10,022 bases of DNA, from contig JAEDDX010000079.1 in the NCBI GenBank assembly GCA_016293615.1, forward strand, positions 1 through 10,022. Direction: 5' to 3'. Below, piece by piece: positions 6,976 to 10,022 of the stretch. The notes beneath the pieces were generated by a model, which did no database searches, was not told where the DNA came from, and saw only the letters and a list, made by a program, of their open reading frames with translations. The position numbers were made by a program, and so were the translations under genes. This DNA is from Acetatifactor sp. (lineage in GTDB: Bacteria; Bacillota; Clostridia; Lachnospirales; Lachnospiraceae). How positions within the stretch are numbered: the stretch's first letter is position 1; each line of letters begins with the position of its first letter.

Positions 6976-7371
6976 ATGGCTAAGACAGAAAAGTATTACG
7001 GCACAGGTAGAAGAAAGAAATCCATCGCTAGAGTATATCTGGTACCCGGTAAGGGCGATGTTGTGATCAATAAGAGAAGCATGGACGAATACTTCGGACT
7101 TGAGACTCTGAAGGTTATCGTTCGTCAGCCCCTCGTAGCTACCGAGACCGCTGACAAGTTTGATGTTCTTGTGAATGTTAAGGGTGGCGGATACACCGGT
7201 CAGGCCGGCGCTATCAGACACGGTATCGCAAGAGCACTGCTTCAGGTAGACGCTGATTTCAGACCCGTTCTGAAGAAGGCAGGCTTCCTGACCAGAGACC
7301 CTCGTATGAAGGAAAGAAAGAAGTACGGCTTGAAGGCTGCAAGACGTGCACCTCAGTTCTCAAAGAGATAA
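6976..7371 (+). CDS. rpsI: 30S ribosomal protein S9
   Basis: S9 lies in the 30S head, and its basic C-terminal tail reaches the P-site tRNA anticodon loop. The 131-residue product has the typical start KYYGTGRRKKSIARVYL, the signature GGGYTGQAGAIRHGIARAL and the invariant tail AARRAPQFSKR ending in arginine. The ribosome binding site AGGAGGAG (6959-6966) is strong, ten bases before the ATG. It is the last gene of the rplM unit and is followed by a terminator. Confidence 0.98.
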   Translation: MAKTEKYYGTGRRKKSIARVYLVPGKGDVVINKRSMDEYFGLETLKVIVRQPLVATETADKFDVLVNVKGGGYTGQAGAIRHGIARALLQVDADFRPVLKKAGFLTRDPRMKERKKYGLKAARRAPQFSKR

Positions 7372-7403
7372 TTATTTCTCTTACAGAGATTATATGTTTA
7401 TTC

Positions 7404-7433
7404 ATCCCGGAAGCAATGCTTCCGGGATTTTTT
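7404..7433 (+). terminator. Intrinsic terminator after rpsI
   Basis: ATCCCGGAAGC (7404-7414) and GCTTCCGGGAT (7418-7428) form a perfect 11-bp stem with an AAT loop, followed by five further T residues to 7433. It lies 33 bases after the rpsI stop. Its T-tract is at the same time the outer edge of the next inverted repeat (7429-7463). Confidence 0.95.
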
Positions 7434-7463
7434 ATGTAATAGGAAATTCCTATTACATAAAAA
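7429..7463. repeat. 17-bp perfect inverted repeat fused to the rpsI terminator
   Basis: TTTTTATGTAATAGGAA (7429-7445) and its exact inverse (7447-7463) flank one central base. The left arm uses the T-tract of the rpsI terminator. The repeat has no T-run of its own. It forms the left edge of the palindrome-rich stretch that follows and may be part of the same repeat element. Confidence 0.85.
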
Positions 7464-7613
7464 GCGCTCTGCTAAGGGCGCTAATAGTCCAGTGGACTAT
7501 TGCTTAGCACCGACCGTAGTGGAACGAAGAGCACACGCTTTTGCATAGGAATAATGTCGCTTTCAGCGACGCAAAAGCGGCGCTAGCATGTCGTAAACGA
7601 CATGCTTTGTTCC
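7460..7613. repeat. Chain of nested palindromes, likely a dispersed structured repeat element
   Basis: Several perfect or near-perfect arms nest here: AAAAGCG/CGCTTTT (7460-7466, 7536-7542), GCTCT/AGAGC (7466-7470, 7528-7532), TGCTAAG/CTTAGCA (7470-7476, 7503-7509) enclosing AATAGTCCA/TGGACTATT (7483-7491, 7493-7501), CGCTTTTGC/GCAAAAGCG (7536-7544, 7571-7579) enclosing GTCGCT/AGCGAC (7556-7561, 7565-7570), and AGCATGTCGT/ACGACATGCT (7585-7594, 7597-7606). GGAACGAAG (7521-7529) pairs with CTTTGTTCC (7605-7613) through one G-T. Some arms overlap, so alternative folds compete. GGCGCTA occurs twice (7477-7483, 7579-7585). No protein or tRNA/rRNA is recognisable. From memory, strings such as GTAGTGGAACGAAGAGCA recur between genes in Lachnospiraceae, so a MITE- or REP-like family is the best guess. 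Confidence 0.65.
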
Positions 7614-7639
7614 AAGATTTAAATTTTATGACTAATATC

Positions 7640-7682
7640 GCCAAATTCATTGGCAGATTAACCTTATTCATTCTGAATAGGG
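7640..7682. repeat. Two consecutive small hairpins
   Basis: GCCAA (7640-7644) pairs with TTGGC (7650-7654) across ATTCA. CCTTATTCA (7662-7670) pairs with TGAATAGGG (7674-7682) across TTC with one G-T pair. They continue the run of hairpins that starts at 7429, but the sequence here is much richer in A and T. No gene is visible. Confidence 0.5.
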
Positions 7683-7859
7683 ACTTATTTTCCTTTATTT
7701 AAGTATAGGGTCAACCATAAAAGTTTGTTGTGTGGACCTAGATTTGAAAAATTAAAACAGGGTCAATATAGACAAGATTTGTTGTAGATCGAAATAATGA
7801 AAAATCTGATATGGGTCAACAGTATCGGTAAGCATGGATGACTTAGAAAACTAAAACAT
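7655..7859. repeat. Diverged tandem units of 52-53 bp with motif GGGTCAA
   Basis: GGGTCAA occurs at 7708-7714, 7760-7766 and 7813-7819, spaced 52 and 53 bases. Other parts recur in register. AGTTTGTTGT (7722-7731) and AGATTTGTTGT (7775-7785) lie in units 1 and 2. GGACCTA (7734-7740) and TGACTTA (7839-7845) lie in units 1 and 3. GAAAAATTAAAACA ends unit 1 and GAAAACTAAAACA ends the similar part of unit 3. A weaker unit 0 starts at 7655, with AGATTAACC for GGGTCAACC and GGACTTA at 7681-7687, again 53 bases before the match in unit 1. The period is close to five helical turns. No coding frame runs through it. Function unknown; a set of phased protein sites or a repeated RNA fold is possible. Confidence 0.55.
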
Positions 7860-7874
7860 GACGAAAGTCATGTT
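7855..7874 (+). promoter_or_regulatory. GAAA-capped hairpin upstream of the exporter operon
   Basis: AACATGAC (7855-7862) and GTCATGTT (7867-7874) form a perfect 8-bp stem closed by a GAAA tetraloop. No T-run follows, so it is not a classical terminator. As RNA it would be very stable, and GNRA loops often dock into receptors. It matters only if transcription starts upstream of it. Confidence 0.5.
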
Positions 7875-7884
7875 GATAATGTGA

Positions 7885-7921
7885 CCTATGGCAGATGTAT
7901 AGGAATATTTTTTATTATAAT
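7885..7921 (+). promoter_or_regulatory. Candidate promoter and operator of the ABC exporter operon
   Basis: A perfect -10 TATAAT lies at 7916-7921, but no -35 resembling TTGACA sits 16-18 bases upstream. An inverted repeat CCTAT/ATAGG (7885-7889, 7899-7903) covers that area. An alternative reading is GTGACC (7881-7886), a 19-base spacer and TATTTT (7906-7911), with the dyad nearly centred in the spacer as in MerR-type promoters. Either way a dedicated, probably regulated, promoter is suggested. No regulator gene is in view. Confidence 0.45.
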
Positions 7922-7994
7922 ATTGTTAATGTAGAAAACAGGTGAATCCTAAAGTGGATCATTAATAATATTAGATATTAAAGGGAGAATGTTT

Positions 7995-8759
7995 ATGAAA
8001 ACAGTAGTAAAAATGGATGGACTTATTAAGAAATATGATAATAAGTCTGTAGTTGATAATTTGACATTAGAAATCCAGGAGGGTGAGATTTTCGGTTTGC
8101 TTGGACCAAACGGAGCAGGTAAATCAACAACAATGAATATGATTTGTTCCCTTTTGAAACCAACTGCAGGAAACATTGAACTCTTTGGCATGGATATAAA
8201 GAAGGATGTAAATAAGATCAAACCTCTTATTGGTTATATTCCTCAGGATCTAGCAATTTACGGTAATCTGAAAGCGTGGGAAAATGTGGAGCTTTTTACT
8301 TCTCTTTATCATATAAAAGGAAAGGAATTAAAAATCGCAATCGATGAGGCACTGGATTTTGTGGAACTTACAGATAGACGTAATTCCTTTGCTAAGACAT
8401 TTTCCGGAGGCATGAAGAGAAGACTGAATATTGCCTGTGCGCTTGGACACAAACCTAAGCTTCTTATTTTTGATGAGCCCACGGTAGGAATTGATCCACA
8501 GTCCCGTAATTTTATTTTAGAGAAAATCAAGGAAGCAAATAATGATGGGACAACAGTTATATATACCAGTCATTACATGGAAGAAATCGAAGCCATCTGT
8601 ACACGAATCGCAATAATGGATAATGGTAAGATTGTAGCCATAGGCACTAAAGATGAACTCAAGAATATGGTTCGCAAGACTAAAGACGAGGATATCTCAC
8701 TTGAGCAGGTGTTCCTCACACTTACAGGTAAATCACTTAGAGACTATATAGAGGGGTAA
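7995..8759 (+). CDS. ABC-2 type exporter, ATP-binding protein
   Basis: This is the ATPase of an ABC exporter of the drug/peptide/lipid export type (CcmA/DrrA-like). It acts on the inner face of the membrane with the permeases encoded next. From the chosen start the protein has 254 residues. Motifs: Walker A GPNGAGKST (37-45), Q-loop YIPQDLAIY with Q84, signature FSGGMKRR (136-143), Walker B LLIFDEP with E161, IDP (166-168) and switch H193. The end SLEQVFLTLTGKSLRDY is common in this class. ATG 7995 is preferred over ATG 7989, because GGGAG (7983-7987) is seven bases from the former and one from the latter. An AT-only hairpin TAATAT/ATATTA (7966-7971, 7975-7980) adjoins the binding site. Codons are AT-richer than in the ecf genes. 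The substrate cannot be assigned. Confidence 0.93.
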   Translation: MKTVVKMDGLIKKYDNKSVVDNLTLEIQEGEIFGLLGPNGAGKSTTMNMICSLLKPTAGNIELFGMDIKKDVNKIKPLIGYIPQDLAIYGNLKAWENVELFTSLYHIKGKELKIAIDEALDFVELTDRRNSFAKTFSGGMKRRLNIACALGHKPKLLIFDEPTVGIDPQSRNFILEKIKEANNDGTTVIYTSHYMEEIEAICTRIAIMDNGKIVAIGTKDELKNMVRKTKDEDISLEQVFLTLTGKSLRDYIEG

Positions 8760-8763
8760 GTAA

Positions 8764-9834
8764 ATGAGCAAGTTATATGTAATGATCAAGAATTATTTAA
8801 AACTTATTTTTCGAAATAAGGTGATGATAATCGTAGTTCCTATAGCAACTATACTTGTAGTGGCTGCTTTGGCCAATGCTTTTCATACGTTACTTGATAA
8901 TGCAGAAGATATTTCGGAAATCAAAATGGGCTATGAGCTGCCGGCAGATAGTAAGTATGCTTTTGTGGAACAGATGATGGTAAAGTCTCTGGCAGAGCAG
9001 GATATAACTGCTGTGGCATACGAGACGGGCGATCCGGAACAACTTCTCAACGACGGCGACGTTGATGTATTTGTTGCCTTTGAAAAAGATGGGTATCATA
9101 TTTACGGTGACGATAAAAAGATGATGCAGTGCAGAATGATCCAGTATGTGTTCTTTCAGGTAGATAAGAATATGGCTGCAGCAATTAACGGAGAGGTACC
9201 TGATATAAAAACAGCTTCTTTGGAGACGGTCAAAACCTCAGAAGCAGAGAATTATTACGGAATCATCGAGATTGTATATTTCTTAAGTATGTCAGCTGTT
9301 TTTCTGAGCTTTATATATCAAACAGAGCGTCAAAATCATATCGGAATCAGATATTCCGTAGGTAATGCAAGCAGTTTCACAAGATATATGGCAAAGTATC
9401 TGTCTTGTCTCATAATTGTTATTTTGATTCAAGTCGTAGTGGTTGCTGTCATGGTGTTATCTATGTTTAATGTCTCAATGGGAAATCCAGTAATATTCTT
9501 CGGTATCCTGCTGCTTACAGCCGTTGCTTTTACAGCCTACGGTATGGTCTTCTTCCAGTTATTTGATAATCTGGCAGTGGCTATCGGACTTTTGTTTATG
9601 ACACTGTGGTTTGCAGGTTTTGTTGGAGGCACCTTTGAAACCTATATGTACTCAGTTTTTTCGGAGTCATTAAAAAAAGTATCTCCATTATATTATGTGA
9701 ACAGAACCTTAGTAGAGACTTCGGTTAATGGCAGCAGCAGTATGCTAGGCTCATGTATCATTGTTCTTTTAGCAATGACAGCGGTGTGTATTCCTCTAGG
9801 AGTATTTATTACTGCGAAGAAAAAGGAGGTGTAG
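8764..9834 (+). CDS. ABC-2 type exporter, permease (first of two)
   Basis: This is the membrane subunit of the exporter. The 356-residue protein has a short cytoplasmic start ending LKLIFRNK, then segment 1 at about 20-43. A long, mostly polar external region (about 44-162) follows. Five further segments lie at about 166-185, 212-236, 243-266, 270-291 and 327-349, with a basic tail AKKKEV. A single segment, a large loop and a five-segment bundle are the usual plan of ABC2_membrane_3-type permeases. The start is four bases after the ATPase stop, and the site GAGGGG (8751-8756) lies in the last ATPase codons, so the two are tightly coupled. I do not recognise the exact subfamily, and the substrate is unknown. 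Confidence 0.88.
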   Translation: MSKLYVMIKNYLKLIFRNKVMIIVVPIATILVVAALANAFHTLLDNAEDISEIKMGYELPADSKYAFVEQMMVKSLAEQDITAVAYETGDPEQLLNDGDVDVFVAFEKDGYHIYGDDKKMMQCRMIQYVFFQVDKNMAAAINGEVPDIKTASLETVKTSEAENYYGIIEIVYFLSMSAVFLSFIYQTERQNHIGIRYSVGNASSFTRYMAKYLSCLIIVILIQVVVVAVMVLSMFNVSMGNPVIFFGILLLTAVAFTAYGMVFFQLFDNLAVAIGLLFMTLWFAGFVGGTFETYMYSVFSESLKKVSPLYYVNRTLVETSVNGSSSMLGSCIIVLLAMTAVCIPLGVFITAKKKEV

Positions 9835-9837
9835 GAT

Positions 9838-10022
9838 ATGTGGCAGAATGCATTAAGAATGGCAAAATCGACAGCGAAACTTTTGTTTAGAAATAAAGCA
9901 TTTCTAGTTGTTGGCATTTTGATTCCTGTTATTTCTACGGTCTGCATGAATATGTGGAACAATATGGAAAAGGCGGAAATAAATGATAAAGTATACGAGT
10001 TAGAGTCAATGTCAACTCAGAT
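9838..10022 (+). CDS. ABC-2 type exporter, second permease (3' end outside window)
   Basis: A frame opens at ATG 9838, three bases after the previous stop, with an excellent AAAGGAGGT site (9822-9830) seven bases upstream. It stays open to the window end, giving 61 residues. The start MWQNALRMAKSTAKLLFRNK, then a hydrophobic stretch AFLVVGILIPVISTVCMNMW (21-40), parallels the first permease, which has LKLIFRNK before its first segment. This suggests a second half-transporter forming a heterodimer with the first. The rest, including the loop and remaining segments, is not visible. Confidence 0.82.
   Translation, partial: MWQNALRMAKSTAKLLFRNKAFLVVGILIPVISTVCMNMWNNMEKAEINDKVYELESMSTQ

Noticed and set aside
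7628..7702. 24-codon hydrophobic small ORF (MTNIAKFIGRLTLFILNRDL...)
   Set aside because: No ribosome binding site precedes the ATG, the frame stays open upstream through the palindromes, and it overlaps hairpins that explain the sequence. A leader peptide cannot be excluded but is not supported.
7655..7859. CRISPR array
   Set aside because: Only a 7-base core is identical between units, similarity extends diffusely through the whole unit, and there are no repeat/spacer boundaries or cas genes.
7855..7874. Intrinsic terminator
   Set aside because: The stem is good, but it is followed by GATAATG and not a T-run.
7989..7994. Upstream ATG as start of the exporter ATPase
   Set aside because: It is only one base after the GGGAG site; ATG 7995 has normal spacing and begins at the usual N terminus of the family.

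Overview
The window looks like the chromosome of a Gram-positive anaerobe of the class Clostridia, most likely a Lachnospiraceae relative (inference). The reasons are the order rpsK-rpsD-rpoA-rplQ followed by ecfA1-ecfA2-ecfT-truA-rplM-rpsI, strong AGGAGG-type ribosome binding sites, a zinc-ligand-free S4 and an enlarged L17. All genes I can support lie on the + strand.

Bases 1-2719 are the tail of the large ribosomal protein/RNA polymerase operon: the 3' part of rpsK, then rpsD, rpoA (GTG start) and rplQ, closed by an intrinsic terminator with a GAAA loop. Bases 2800-6322 hold a promoter and the energy-coupling module of an ECF vitamin/metal importer (two ATPases, EcfA1 and EcfA2, and the transmembrane coupler EcfT), followed by the tRNA pseudouridine synthase truA. 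No substrate-binding S component is encoded here, so the module probably serves S components encoded elsewhere. A perfect consensus sigma-A promoter (TTGACA, 17 bp, TATAAT) spans the 3' end of truA. It drives rplM and rpsI through a structured leader of about 190 nt, and this unit ends in a strong terminator at 7404-7433.

Bases 7434-7994 contain no convincing gene but are full of structure. A 17-bp inverted repeat fused to the rpsI terminator is followed by a chain of perfect nested palindromes (7460-7613), which looks like a dispersed, foldable repeat element. Further hairpins follow, then diverged tandem units of 52-53 bp (three clear, one possible) with the motif GGGTCAA, a GAAA-capped hairpin, and an AT-rich promoter region with a small dyad. 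This is the least explained part of the window.

Bases 7995-10022 hold an AT-richer three-gene cassette: an ABC-2 type exporter ATPase, a six-segment permease and the start of a second related permease that runs off the window. This looks like a drug, peptide or lipid exporter added beside the conserved ribosomal cluster. The ribosomal and ECF parts are conventional; I see no defence system, CRISPR array or integrase.
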